Of a stretch of 64,000 nucleotides of DNA, positions 31,751 to 41,829 are shown in pieces (within the stretch, counting starts at the first letter, position 1; the number at the start of each line of letters is the position of its first letter). Location: positions 62,001-126,000 of the forward strand of contig NZ_VIRF01000063.1 in NCBI RefSeq assembly GCF_008107685.1, read 5' to 3'. The notes beneath the pieces were generated by a model that saw only the letters and a list, made by a program, of their open reading frames with translations, ran no database searches and was not told where the DNA came from. The translations under genes and the position numbers were made by a program. The stretch is from Novosphingobium sp. BW1 (GTDB lineage Bacteria; Pseudomonadota; Alphaproteobacteria; Sphingomonadales; Sphingomonadaceae).

Positions 31751-34669
31751 TTAGCGCACCATGTCCGCAAGCGCGGCAAAGGCATTGCCTTCACGCGGAC
31801 GGGCGGGACGCTTGGAGGGCGCCTGCTGGGGTGCCTGGCGGCGCGGAGGGCGCCAGGTCCAGCGCTGGGTGGGGGCGGGTCCCTGCGCGTCATCGGTCTT
31901 GGCCGTTACCGTTTCGGGAATAGTGGTATCGTCCTCGGCCGGAGCCTCGGAGGCCGTGTCGTCCCTGGTGGGCTTGCCGCGCGGTTCGACCGGCTGGAAG
32001 CCACCCAGACGCAGCAGGCGCTCGTAGCTCTCGGGCGTCAGGCCCATCGAGATCGCGCGGGCGGGATCGAGCGGGAAGCTGGGACGTGGGCCTCGACCAC
32101 GGCCGCGATCTTTGCTTTTGGCCTTGCCCTTACCCTTGCTGCGCTTTGCGTCGGCGGTCTGGGGCGCATCCTGGGCCGATGCCTCGGCGCTGGACTTGAC
32201 CGGACCGTCGGCAGCCGCATTGCCAACGGGGGCCGCAGTGTTGGCCGGGGTCTGTACGTCGGCGGTGTCGGGCTTGTCTTGCGCGGGCGTTACCGCAGTC
32301 TCGTTCTCTACAGGAGTCTCGTCTTTTACCGCCCCGGCTTCGGCCGGCGCCTTGGCGGCCTCCTCGCGCTGGGTGTGCGCTTCGCGCAGGAGCTTTTCGG
32401 CCATGTCGATACGGATCAGCTGCTTGCCGAGATTGCGGTAGCCGGGCAGGCGTTCGCGCTTGTCGGCGGCCAAGGCCGGAGGCATCGTCTCGTCGGGTGC
32501 GCTGCCGCGCGGGGCCTTGCCGGCGAGGCGGGCCAATTCACGCCACAGGCTGATCGGACGCGGACGCAGCATGGCGGGCACGAACAGGTCGAGCGCGCCG
32601 ACACGCACGCCGAGGCGTGCGAGCATCGTGCGGCGTTCCTTGTCGAGCTTTTCAAGCCCCGACTGCTCACGCGCGAGAATACCCCCGCGCTCGATGAGAA
32701 GGATGAGAAGCGCGCGAAGGTCTGGCCCTGCTTCTTCCGAGCGGCTCGCCTCGTCCAACTTGCCCAGCGGGGCAAGTGGTTCGAGCTGCTTTTCAAGCCA
32801 GACCTCAAGCGCGGCGACGAGGTCCTTGCGCGCAGGAGCGGGAATCGCATCAAGCAGGCGATCGGGCACGAACACCGGGGCCAGCAGGCTGCGCCCGGCG
32901 CCGAGTGCGCCGAGCGGCTCACCGTCCCAGGTGATCGCCGTGCCTGCGAGTGCGAGCGTGGCCGTTCCTTCGTGGATCGCCTTGGTCAGCTCGGCTGCAC
33001 GGGCTTCGAGAAGGCCGGGCAGGTGCTTTTCGGCGGCCGAAAGCAGGAGCTTGCGGTCGGTCAGACGGGTTTGCGGGTCGATCTGGAAGGCAAAGCCTCG
33101 CAGCGAGCCGATATGCTCGCCCTCGACCAGAACTTCTTCGTCTTCGAGCCGTACAGAGAGCAACCCTGTGTCCGGTCCCAGTTTTTTCATGAGCAGCGCA
33201 GTCCTGCGATTAATAAAACGTTCGGTAAGCTTGCCGTGCAGGGCATCGGAAAGCCGGGCTTCGACCGCGCGTGCCCGCGCGGCCATTTCATCGCGTGCGA
33301 GCACCCAGTCGGGTCGCTGCGCGATATAGGCCCAGGATCGGATTGCGGCAATCCGCCCCTGAAGCGTGTCGATTTCGCCGCCGGTGCGGTCGAGATGGGC
33401 GATCTGCTGGGCCACGAAATCCGCGCCCAATTCGCCATGGCGCAGGTCCTGCCAGAGCCGCGCGACGAAGCGCGAATGGGTCTCGGTGCCCTGCTGGCGA
33501 AAGTCGGGCAGGCGGCACACGTCCCAGAAACGTTCGACCCGGGAGCGGCCGCGCACCGAATCGACGATCTCCGGGTCCTCGGCGAGACGTTTGAGGACGG
33601 CCAGATCAATGGCCTCGGGTGCAAGGCGCAGTTCGGGGCGCTCGGGCGGCGTTTCCAGATCGGCAATCAGCGTGTCGAGGCTGTCGAAGCGCGGCTCCGG
33701 TTCGCGCCAGAACAGCTTGGTGAGCGGGGGAAAGCGGTGTTCCTCGATCGCGTAGACTTCTTCGGGCTCGAATTCGATCTCTTCGCCGCCGCGCCCGCCC
33801 CGGTGCATGCCCGCCAACGTGCCGAACGTGCCGTCGGTCTGGTGGCGTCCGGCGCGCCCGGCGATCTGCGCCATTTCGGCCGAAGTCAGCCGCCGGTGGC
33901 GCTGGCCATCGTACTTGGCGAGTCCGGCAAACGCGACATGCTGAACGTCGAGATTGAGGCCCATGCCCACCGCATCGGTGGCCACGAGGTAGTCGACCTC
34001 GCCCGACTGGTAGAGCTCGACCTGTGCGTTGCGGGTCTGCGGGCTGAGTGCGCCCATGACCACCGCCGCACCGCCGCGAAAGCGCCGCAGCATTTCGGCC
34101 AGCGCGTAGACCTGCTCGACCGAGAAGGCGACAATGGCGCTGCGGGGGGGCACCCGGCTGAGCTTCTTGGGAGCGACGTGGCTGAGCGTGGAGAAGCGCG
34201 GGCGGGTAATGACCTCGACACCCGGGATCAGGGCCTTCACCATCGGTTCGAGCGCCGAGGAGCCGAGGATCATGGTTTCCTCGCGTCCGCGGGCGTGGAG
34301 GAGCCGGTCGGTGAAGACGTGGCCGCGTTCGCGGTCTGCGCCCAGCTGCGCCTCGTCGATGGCAACGAAGGCGGTCTGGCGGTCGGTCACCGGCATCGCT
34401 TCGACAGTGCACAGCAGATAACGGGCGTGCTTCGGCTCGATCCTCTCTTCGCCGGTGATGAGGGCGACATTCGACTCGCCCTTGATCTTGCACACCCGGT
34501 CATAGACCTCGCGCGCCAGCAGGCGCAGCGGAAAGCCGATCATGCCGCTGGAATGCGCGCACAGCCGTTCGATCGCCAGGTGGGTCTTGCCGGTGTTGGT
34601 CGGTCCCAGGACCGCCTTCACCCCGTCTGAGGTGTCTTTGCGCACCATCGCAGGTGGGGGGGTAAGCAT
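31751..34669 (-). CDS. SUV3-like superfamily 2 RNA/DNA helicase
   Basis: A 972-residue helicase related to mitochondrial SUV3. Motif I GPTNTGKTH is at residues 22-30, the DEAQ box in FVAIDEAQLGAD near 104, VPPRSAIVAFSVEQVYALAE marks RecA-like domain 2, and the motif VI region is AQIAGRAGRHQ (about 272-282). A SUV3-type C-terminal region follows. The last 200 residues are low complexity: an Ala/Glu/Thr-rich stretch, a basic KGKGKAKSKDRGRGRGP patch and a conserved-looking SMGLTPESYERLLRLGGF helix. ATG 34648 is an alternative start. Role probably RNA turnover; unproven. Confidence 0.9.
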   Translation of the reverse strand: MLTPPPAMVRKDTSDGVKAVLGPTNTGKTHLAIERLCAHSSGMIGFPLRLLAREVYDRVCKIKGESNVALITGEERIEPKHARYLLCTVEAMPVTDRQTAFVAIDEAQLGADRERGHVFTDRLLHARGREETMILGSSALEPMVKALIPGVEVITRPRFSTLSHVAPKKLSRVPPRSAIVAFSVEQVYALAEMLRRFRGGAAVVMGALSPQTRNAQVELYQSGEVDYLVATDAVGMGLNLDVQHVAFAGLAKYDGQRHRRLTSAEMAQIAGRAGRHQTDGTFGTLAGMHRGGRGGEEIEFEPEEVYAIEEHRFPPLTKLFWREPEPRFDSLDTLIADLETPPERPELRLAPEAIDLAVLKRLAEDPEIVDSVRGRSRVERFWDVCRLPDFRQQGTETHSRFVARLWQDLRHGELGADFVAQQIAHLDRTGGEIDTLQGRIAAIRSWAYIAQRPDWVLARDEMAARARAVEARLSDALHGKLTERFINRRTALLMKKLGPDTGLLSVRLEDEEVLVEGEHIGSLRGFAFQIDPQTRLTDRKLLLSAAEKHLPGLLEARAAELTKAIHEGTATLALAGTAITWDGEPLGALGAGRSLLAPVFVPDRLLDAIPAPARKDLVAALEVWLEKQLEPLAPLGKLDEASRSEEAGPDLRALLILLIERGGILAREQSGLEKLDKERRTMLARLGVRVGALDLFVPAMLRPRPISLWRELARLAGKAPRGSAPDETMPPALAADKRERLPGYRNLGKQLIRIDMAEKLLREAHTQREEAAKAPAEAGAVKDETPVENETAVTPAQDKPDTADVQTPANTAAPVGNAAADGPVKSSAEASAQDAPQTADAKRSKGKGKAKSKDRGRGRGPRPSFPLDPARAISMGLTPESYERLLRLGGFQPVEPRGKPTRDDTASEAPAEDDTTIPETVTAKTDDAQGPAPTQRWTWRPPRRQAPQQAPSKRPARPREGNAFAALADMVR

Positions 34670-34874
34670 TATGCGGTCAAGTGTGGCACTGCCGCTTACC
34701 GCTCGCAAGAGGCGTCTCGCCCCCAATGCCGGTTATAATCCACAATGTAAGGCTGGAATTAACCTTGGGCAGGCACGACGCTTCGCGGATTTCGACGTAA
34801 AGCGCAGGCCAGGCGCCACATGGGGTGGTGCCTTTCAGGTAGATAGAGACGCAAGGCAACAAGGGACGGTGCGG

Positions 34875-36473
34875 GTGTTCAAGGGCCATGGCAGGGGATC
34901 GCAGAACGAAGCGCAGGATACGCGCACGCCTGCCAGTCTGTCGCATGACCAGATGATCGGTGAGGAGAGGGGCGGGGGCAGAAGTGTGCGCGGCGGCCTG
35001 CGCGCAGGCATTGAGGCCTGGTGCCAGCGGGTCGATCTTGCCCCGGATCTGGCCAGCGACATCGGCAGCCGCCGCTGGTTTCGTGGCCTTGCGACACTGG
35101 TGGGGCTCGGCGCGGTCGCCTTTGCCTTCTGGCCCGATTTTTCCGCGGTGGAAGCTGCGACGTTCACGCCGCTCGAAGAGCGCGTGCGCGACGAATTTCG
35201 TAGCCAGACCATGGCCCCCCTTGCGCTGGGCGCGGACAGCGGACGGCACATGGGCGCCAGTCCGCTGGTGCGCCCGCTGGCCAGTGTGCCCGAGCGTCCG
35301 CGCATCGAACTCGTCTCTACGCTGGGGCAGGGCGACAGTCTCTCGCGTATGCTTGGCCGGGCCGGTGTCGGCGCGCTCGACGTGGCCGAAGTCGAGAATC
35401 TGATCAAAGGCACTCTGCCAGCTTCCGAAATCGAATCCGGAACGCAGTTCGACATCACGCTGGGCCAGCGACCTGGGCCGCGCTCCCCGCGCGTTCTGGA
35501 GTCGCTCAGTTTCCGGGCGCGCTTCGATCTCGATCTTTCGGTCGAGCGCGGAGAGGGGGATACGCAAGGGCCGCTGCGGCTCATGCGCCATCCCATCCAC
35601 GTCGATGCGACACCCTTGCGTATTCGCGGCAAGGTTGGTTCCAGCCTTTACCGCTCGGCGCGTGCCGCCGGCGCCCCTGTGGCCGCAATCCAGGCGTATC
35701 TGCGGGCCATCGACAAGTACATCAGCCTCGACAGCGATATCGGCTCGGAGGACGAGTTCGACATGATCCTCGCCTACAAGCGCTCGGCCAAAGGCGACCG
35801 CAAGCTGGGTGACCTGCTCTATGCGGGGATCGCGCATGAGGGGAAGATGCGCCTCCAGCTGTTGCACTGGGGTGAAGACGGCCAGATGCTGGCCGCCGAC
35901 ACGGCGGGCAAGGCGCGCGAGGTGCCCATCGGCGCGCCAGTCGCCGGGCGGGTCACCTCGAACTACGGCATGCGGCGCCACCCGATCCTGGGCTACAAGC
36001 GCATGCACGCCGGGATCGACTACGGCGCGCGGCATGGCACACCGATCCACGCGGTGGCCGCGGGCCGGGTCATCTTTTCCGGGCGGCACGGGGGGCACGG
36101 CAACTATGTGCGGCTGGAGCATTCGGGCGGTCTTGCCACGGGCTATGGCCACATGAGCCGGATCGCGGTGAAGCGTGGTGAGCGCGTGAAGGCGGGCGAG
36201 GTGATCGGCTATGTCGGCTCAACGGGTCTCTCGACCGGGCCCCACCTCCACCTCGAAGCCTACCGCGGTGGGCGTACGATTAACCCGGCGGGGCTCAAGA
36301 TCCTTGCCAGTCCGCAGCTCGACAGGCGCGAACGCGCGGCCTTCGAGACGCGCCTCCAGAACCTGCTCAGGCTCGAACCGGGCGCGGCGCTTGCAGACAT
36401 CGCTCCGCCCTCTGATGCCGAGGCGGAGACAACGCGCGAAATTGATCGGCTGGCGCCGCAGCAGGTCGGATAA
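34875..36473 (+). CDS. M23 family metallopeptidase (LytM domain), membrane-anchored
   Basis: A 532-residue envelope protein. One transmembrane segment (about residues 73-90, FRGLATLVGLGAVAFAFW) is followed by a periplasmic part with an OapA/LysM-like region (VSTLGQGDSLSRMLGRAGV) and a C-terminal LytM domain. Zinc ligands are intact: HPILGYKRMHAGIDYGA (HxxxD) and GPHLHLEAY (HxH). It should cleave peptidoglycan cross-links. GTG 34875 is preferred because AAGGGA lies 8 bases before it; GTG 34869 or ATG 34953 are possible. It is divergent from the helicase across 205 bp. Confidence 0.88.
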   Translation: MFKGHGRGSQNEAQDTRTPASLSHDQMIGEERGGGRSVRGGLRAGIEAWCQRVDLAPDLASDIGSRRWFRGLATLVGLGAVAFAFWPDFSAVEAATFTPLEERVRDEFRSQTMAPLALGADSGRHMGASPLVRPLASVPERPRIELVSTLGQGDSLSRMLGRAGVGALDVAEVENLIKGTLPASEIESGTQFDITLGQRPGPRSPRVLESLSFRARFDLDLSVERGEGDTQGPLRLMRHPIHVDATPLRIRGKVGSSLYRSARAAGAPVAAIQAYLRAIDKYISLDSDIGSEDEFDMILAYKRSAKGDRKLGDLLYAGIAHEGKMRLQLLHWGEDGQMLAADTAGKAREVPIGAPVAGRVTSNYGMRRHPILGYKRMHAGIDYGARHGTPIHAVAAGRVIFSGRHGGHGNYVRLEHSGGLATGYGHMSRIAVKRGERVKAGEVIGYVGSTGLSTGPHLHLEAYRGGRTINPAGLKILASPQLDRRERAAFETRLQNLLRLEPGAALADIAPPSDAEAETTREIDRLAPQQVG

Positions 36474-36495
36474 CGACCACAAGAAACAAGAATTT

Positions 36496-36613
36496 GATTC
36501 AGGGGGGCATCGCCCCTTGACCGCATAACGTGCGACCTCACCGTTCTTGGCCATTGCAGCGCGCGCAAGGTGAGCAGACAGTTTGGGAAGCCCGAGGGCG
36601 ATGGCCCTCGGAT
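36496..36613 (+). repeat. intergenic repeat family, copy 4
   Basis: It begins GATTCAGGGGGGCATCGCCC, with CCTTGACC after it, and ends with GTTTGGGAAGCC and the CCGAGGGC-GATG-GCCCTCGG hairpin. It fills most of the gap between the M23 gene and hemB. Confidence 0.88.
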
Positions 36614-36666
36614 TGTCTTTCTTGCCTTGCATTTGACTGGAAGCCCGTCCCGGTGAGGGCAATTGA

Positions 36667-37689
<1,023 letters not shown>

Positions 37690-37699
37690 TCGCGGGCAT

Positions 37700-38034
37700 A
37701 TGGGGGACCTGCCGATCGGGACCGAGCGGCTGGTCCTGCCGGGCTGGGCTGGCGGCTCGCGGCCGATTGCTGGGGGCAGGGCTATGCCAGCGAACCCGCG
37801 CGCGCGCGCCGTGACTGGGCCTTTGCCAACCTTGGCGATGACGCGCTCTGCGCGATCACCAGCCTGGGCAACGTGCGCAGCCGCGCGGTGATGGAGCGTC
37901 TGGGTATGACGTATCAGCCCGATCTTGATTTCGCTCATCCCGATGTGCCGCATTACAGCCCGCTGTGCCCGCATGTGACCTATCGCCTTGCGGGGGAGGA
38001 CCATTCGGCGCGGCCGGGCGTTGCCCCGGCATGA
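37700..38034 (+). pseudogene. GNAT (RimJ/RimL-type) acetyltransferase pseudogene with internal deletion
   Basis: The first codons from ATG 37700 read MGDLPIGTERLVLPGW, the usual N-terminal strand of RimJ/RimL acetyltransferases. From about 37740 the family similarity continues in another frame: GWRLAADCWGQGYASEPARA, then SLGNVRSRAVMERLGM and a typical PHVTYRL ending at TGA 38032. Roughly 70-80 residues normally found between these parts are missing, and the junction lies at a repeated GGGCTGG. The result is a frameshifting deletion. The stop overlaps the start of the next gene (ATGA). Confidence 0.85.
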
Positions 38035-40265
38035 GTTCCACGCCGCACCGCACCCATAGTGACCGAATCCTCTTCCTCGTCACGATCCTTGTGGGAAGTT
38101 TCCTGTTGTTCCTGGTCCAGCCGATGGTGGCGCGCATGGCGCTGCCCTTGCTGGGAGGGGCACCCAATGTCTGGAACAGCGCCATGCTGGTCTACCAGGC
38201 ACTGCTCCTGGGCGGGTATGCCTATGCGCATTGGCTGGGGCGTTTCGCGCTGCGCACACAGGGGTGGATTCACGGCGGCTTGCTGGTGCTGGCCGGACTG
38301 ACTCTGCCCATCGGTCTTGTCGATCTTCCCCCGGTGCCCGAAGGCCACGAAGTGCTCTGGGTGCCGGTCCTCCTGGGGCTCAGTGTGGGGCCGGTGTTCT
38401 TTGCCGTTTCCGCGCAGGCGCCCCTGATCCAGCGCTGGTTTTCGGCCGATCCCGAGGCCGGGCAGCCCTGGGCCCTCTACGCCGCCTCGAATCTGGGAAG
38501 CTTCGGCGGCCTCCTTGCATATCCCTTGCTGGCTGAACCCCTTTTTTCGCTTCAGGCGCAGAGCCTTGGCTGGGCGCTGGGCTATGGTTTGCTCGTCCTG
38601 TGCGTGCTGGCCTGCGTCTATGTACGGCGCGCGCGCTCCGGGGGGGGTGAACGGGGTTTTGGTGAGGACGCGGCGAAGGCATCAGCCCCCTCTGCGCGGC
38701 GCATTGCCGTCTGGCTGGCGCTGGCCGCGGTGCCCTCCGGGCTCATGCTCTCGACAACGACGCATCTGACCACCGACATCTTCGCTGCGCCGCTGCTCTG
38801 GGTGATCCCGCTTGGCCTCTACCTGCTGAGCTTCACCGTCGCCTTTGCGGACCGGCGGGGGCCCGCGCGCCTGATAACGCGCTTCGCGCCAGTCATTCTC
38901 GTGGTGGCAGGCGGCTATGCCATGGTTGCGAATGGTCTTGGCGGGCTGGGGGCGGTGGCGCTTTCGTGCCTGCTCCTGTTCTGTGTCGCCGTGGCGCTTC
39001 ATACACGGCTCTACGATCTGCGACCGGAACTTGAGCGATTGACTCAGTTCTACCTCGTCCAATCGGCGGGAGGGGCGCTGGGCGGTTTGTTCACGGCGCT
39101 GGTCGCCCCCATGATCTTTGATTGGAGCTGGGAGCATCCCCTGCTGGTGCTTGCCGCAGCTTTGCTTATGCCCTTGCGCCCGCTTCTCGGCTGGCGCGAG
39201 CGGGGCGATATCGAGCCGGGCATGGCGATTCTGGCGCAAAATGTCCTTCTGGCGCTGGCCGTATTCCTCGCCTGGCAGTTGAAGGACATGGTGATCGATC
39301 CCTCGGCCGTCATCTGGAGGGGGCTCCTGACCGTGTTCCTCGTGGGTATCGGCGTTCTGCTAATGGCCTCGCGCGCAGCCTTCACCGCGCTTGTGCTGAT
39401 CGCGATGATCGGACAGGGCGGGTCCTGGACGGTCCTCTCGTCCTGGCGCGGGGAACGCACCCGCAGCTATTTCGGTATCTATACCCTGCGCGACTATCCT
39501 GAGCAGCGAATGCGGACCCTGGCCCATGGGACGACGCTTCACGGAAAGCAGTCGCTCGATCCCGCCCGGGCCCACGAGGCGCTGACCTACTATGGGCCGG
39601 GTTCGGGTGTCGGGCTCGGGCTGAGGGCATTGCCTCGGCTTTACGGACCGGGGGCCGATGTCGGGGTGGTCGGCCTGGGCACCGGCTCGCTTGCGTGCCT
39701 TGCGCGTCCGGGGCAGGACTGGACCTTTTACGAGATCGACCCGGTGATACAGCGCTATTCGACCGATGGGACCTTCACGTTTCTGAGGGACTGCACGCCC
39801 GGCGCGCAGGTAGTGATCGGCGATGCCCGCCTGGAGCTGGAGGACCTGGCGCAAGGGCGCTTCGACGCTCTGGTGATTGATGCGTTTTCGTCGGATTCGA
39901 TCCCGCTCCACCTCCTCACCCGCGAGGCGCTGGCAGTCTACACCCGCGCGCTGTCGGAGGATGGCTTGCTGCTGGTCCATATCTCCAACCGCTACATCGA
40001 CCTCGACCCGGTGCTCGCCGCGTTGGCGAAGGATGCAGGGCTGGCGGCGAAATCGCGGTTGGATCTCCCGCAGGACCGCGAACGCTACACCCCCTCGCGC
40101 TGGATCGCGCTCTCGCGCAGCGAACAGATCCTCGATGACCTTGCTGCGCAGCGCCCCGACATGGCCTGGACCGCACTGCCCGAGGCGCAAGGTCCGCCAT
40201 GGACGGATGACCACGCCTCGATCCTGCCCTATATCCGTTGGTCCCAGCTGACAGGAACGCCATGA
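38031..40265 (+). CDS. fused multi-pass membrane / spermidine synthase-like protein
   Basis: A 744-residue protein. The N-terminal 450 residues form about ten transmembrane segments (first: ILFLVTILVGSFLLFLVQP). The C-terminal domain is a class I methyltransferase-fold spermidine-synthase homologue with VGVVGLGTGSLACLA (about 545-559), FYEIDPVIQRYS, VVIGDARLELE and LVIDAFSSDSIPLHLLTREA (about 611-630). Such fusions are common, but polyamine synthesis by them is not shown. Its start overlaps the GNAT pseudogene stop, and its end overlaps the carbonic anhydrase gene (ATGA). Confidence 0.87.
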   Translation: MSSTPHRTHSDRILFLVTILVGSFLLFLVQPMVARMALPLLGGAPNVWNSAMLVYQALLLGGYAYAHWLGRFALRTQGWIHGGLLVLAGLTLPIGLVDLPPVPEGHEVLWVPVLLGLSVGPVFFAVSAQAPLIQRWFSADPEAGQPWALYAASNLGSFGGLLAYPLLAEPLFSLQAQSLGWALGYGLLVLCVLACVYVRRARSGGGERGFGEDAAKASAPSARRIAVWLALAAVPSGLMLSTTTHLTTDIFAAPLLWVIPLGLYLLSFTVAFADRRGPARLITRFAPVILVVAGGYAMVANGLGGLGAVALSCLLLFCVAVALHTRLYDLRPELERLTQFYLVQSAGGALGGLFTALVAPMIFDWSWEHPLLVLAAALLMPLRPLLGWRERGDIEPGMAILAQNVLLALAVFLAWQLKDMVIDPSAVIWRGLLTVFLVGIGVLLMASRAAFTALVLIAMIGQGGSWTVLSSWRGERTRSYFGIYTLRDYPEQRMRTLAHGTTLHGKQSLDPARAHEALTYYGPGSGVGLGLRALPRLYGPGADVGVVGLGTGSLACLARPGQDWTFYEIDPVIQRYSTDGTFTFLRDCTPGAQVVIGDARLELEDLAQGRFDALVIDAFSSDSIPLHLLTREALAVYTRALSEDGLLLVHISNRYIDLDPVLAALAKDAGLAAKSRLDLPQDRERYTPSRWIALSRSEQILDDLAAQRPDMAWTALPEAQGPPWTDDHASILPYIRWSQLTGTP

Positions 40266-40837
40266 CCCAGACTTCCCGCTCCGTCCTATCGCCCGATGTC
40301 ACAATCGCCGCGATTCACGGCAAGGCACCCCGGATTCACAAGAGCGCCTTCATCGCGCCCGGCTGCCGCATCCTCGGCGATGTCGAGATCGGCCCCGAGG
40401 CTTCGATCTGGTACAACTGCGTGATCCGCGGGGATGTGAACCGGATCGTGATCGGCGCGCGCACCAACGTTCAGGATGGCACCGTCATCCACTGCGACAG
40501 CCCCAAGCCACAACGGCCCGAGGGCCACGCGACGATCATCGGGGCGGACTGCCTGATCGGCCACATGGCCATGCTCCACGGCTGTACGCTGAAGGATCGC
40601 GCTTTCGTAGGCCTTGGCGCGGTGGTCATGGACGGCAGCGTGATCGAGAGTGACGGTATGCTGGCGGGCGGCGCGATGCTGACCGGGAAGCGCATCGGGG
40701 CAGGGCAACTGTGGATGGGCCGTCCGGCCAAGTTCGCCCGCGATCTCGACGAGGCGACCAAGGCGGCCAACCAGGCCGGGGTGCGCGGCTATGTGCAGAA
40801 CGCGAAGGATCATGCGGCCGCGCTGCGCGGCGTCTGA
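40262..40837 (+). CDS. gamma carbonic anhydrase family protein
   Basis: A 191-residue left-handed beta-helix protein (Cam/YrdA type). Hexapeptide-repeat turns run from about residue 30 (FIAPGCRILGDVEIGPEASI) to 150. The metal-binding histidines are in GTVIHCDS (about 78) and DCLIGHMAMLHGCT (about 101 and 106). It may hydrate carbon dioxide or simply bind metal; many homologues lack activity. It is translationally coupled to the preceding fusion protein and followed 6 bases later by the DUF167 gene. Confidence 0.9.
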   Translation: MTQTSRSVLSPDVTIAAIHGKAPRIHKSAFIAPGCRILGDVEIGPEASIWYNCVIRGDVNRIVIGARTNVQDGTVIHCDSPKPQRPEGHATIIGADCLIGHMAMLHGCTLKDRAFVGLGAVVMDGSVIESDGMLAGGAMLTGKRIGAGQLWMGRPAKFARDLDEATKAANQAGVRGYVQNAKDHAAALRGV

Positions 40838-40843
40838 CCCGCC

Positions 40844-41125
40844 ATGGCGCGACCCAAGCTCGATCTGCCCGAGGCGGACGATGTCGAAGCCCTGCTCGAT
40901 GCCGAGGGCCGTCTTGCCGTGCGCGTGACGCCCGGTGCCAAGGGGGAGGGACTGACCATCGAATCCGGGCGGCTTCTCGCCAAGGTCCGCGCCAAGCCCG
41001 AAGGCGGCAAGGCGAACGAGGCCGTGCGCGCGCTCCTGGCAAGCGCGCTACGGGTGGCGCCCTCGCGGCTGGAATTGGTGCGCGGCGCAAGTTCGCGCGA
41101 AAAGCAGTTCCGCCTCGAGCGCTAG
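40844..41125 (+). CDS. DUF167 (YggU) family protein
   Basis: A 93-residue small soluble protein with the DUF167 signature: AVRVTPGAKGEGLTIESGRL (about residues 25-44), then AKVRAKPEGGKANEAVRALL (about 46-65) and VRGASSREKQFRL near the end. Structures exist for the family but its function is unknown. It follows the carbonic anhydrase gene by 6 bases, so it is the last gene of the hemB-to-DUF167 strand run, and converges on the globin gene. Confidence 0.88.
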   Translation: MARPKLDLPEADDVEALLDAEGRLAVRVTPGAKGEGLTIESGRLLAKVRAKPEGGKANEAVRALLASALRVAPSRLELVRGASSREKQFRLER

Positions 41126-41141
41126 ATCGGGACTCGTGGCC

Positions 41142-41588
41142 TTACGACGTGACGGGGTTCTGCGGCGGGCGCACGGCCATGGCGGCACACAGGTCCGCCA
41201 GAATCTCGCCCATGGCATCGGCGACGCGCTTGGGTTCGGGCGCGACGTCGGCAATCGCGCGCTGCATCGCGCCCGCCCACTGGTCCGCGGCCGAAGCGGT
41301 GATGCGGAACGGCTTGTGAATGCTCATCATGCAACGGTCCGGGTGCGCTTCGAACCAGTCGCGCGGGCCGCCTGCCCATCCGGCGAGGAATTGGGGCAGG
41401 GACTCGCGCATGGGCGAGAGATCGGCGGCATGCATCGCGCGTAGTTCGGCGTAGGCCGGGTCCTCGTCCATGAGATCGTAGAAGCGCTGGGCGATGGCCT
41501 CGAACACCGGCATGCCGCCCAGCATGTAGAAGGGCGTGCGCGGGGTCTCGGGCGCGGAAGGTTCGGCAGTCGGAGCAGGGGCAGACAC
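41142..41588 (-). CDS. group II truncated hemoglobin
   Basis: A 148-residue globin of the truncated type. TPFYMLGGMPVFEAIAQRFY (about residues 18-37) is the family N-terminal helix; GWAGGPRDWFEAH followed by MMSIHKPFRITASAADQWAGAM (about 73-105) contains the proximal histidine and the G8 tryptophan typical of group II. It binds oxygen or nitric oxide. The start is GTG 41588 with AAGGA at a good distance; an ATG at 41669 would add a 27-residue Cys-rich extension (VCKGC) of doubtful reality. Confidence 0.85.
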   Translation of the reverse strand: MSAPAPTAEPSAPETPRTPFYMLGGMPVFEAIAQRFYDLMDEDPAYAELRAMHAADLSPMRESLPQFLAGWAGGPRDWFEAHPDRCMMSIHKPFRITASAADQWAGAMQRAIADVAPEPKRVADAMGEILADLCAAMAVRPPQNPVTS

Positions 41589-41698
41589 GGAGCGACATCC
41601 TTTGCAGACAGCGTGCGGGATGGTGTGAGAATACACGTGTGGGGCCAAGCCGAACTTGATGTTGGTCAATTGGAAAAGGCGAAAGAAGAAGAGGCAGG

Positions 41699-41816
41699 TC
41701 CAAGGGGCATTGCGCTCGGGCTGCCCATACCGTCTGCCTCACCTCCAGCGAGCGACCATGGCTGAGAGGAAGTGAGTTCACCGATGCCGGGGGCAAGGGG
41801 CGATGGCCCCTTGAAA
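41699..41816 (-). repeat. intergenic repeat family, copy 5
   Basis: The left end is degenerate (CAAGGGGCATTGCGCTCGGG). The right end is the clearest example of the second hairpin: CAAGGGGC-GATG-GCCCCTTG (41794-41813), an 8-bp perfect stem with a 4-base loop. It lies between the ligase stop (41830) and the globin start. Confidence 0.85.
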
Positions 41817-41829
41817 GGCACTTTCTTCT

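Noticed and set aside
31646..34630. A 994-codon open frame on the plus strand opposite the helicase gene
   Set aside because: It mirrors the helicase codons, has no family-like motifs and no start signal; long antisense frames are expected at this GC content.
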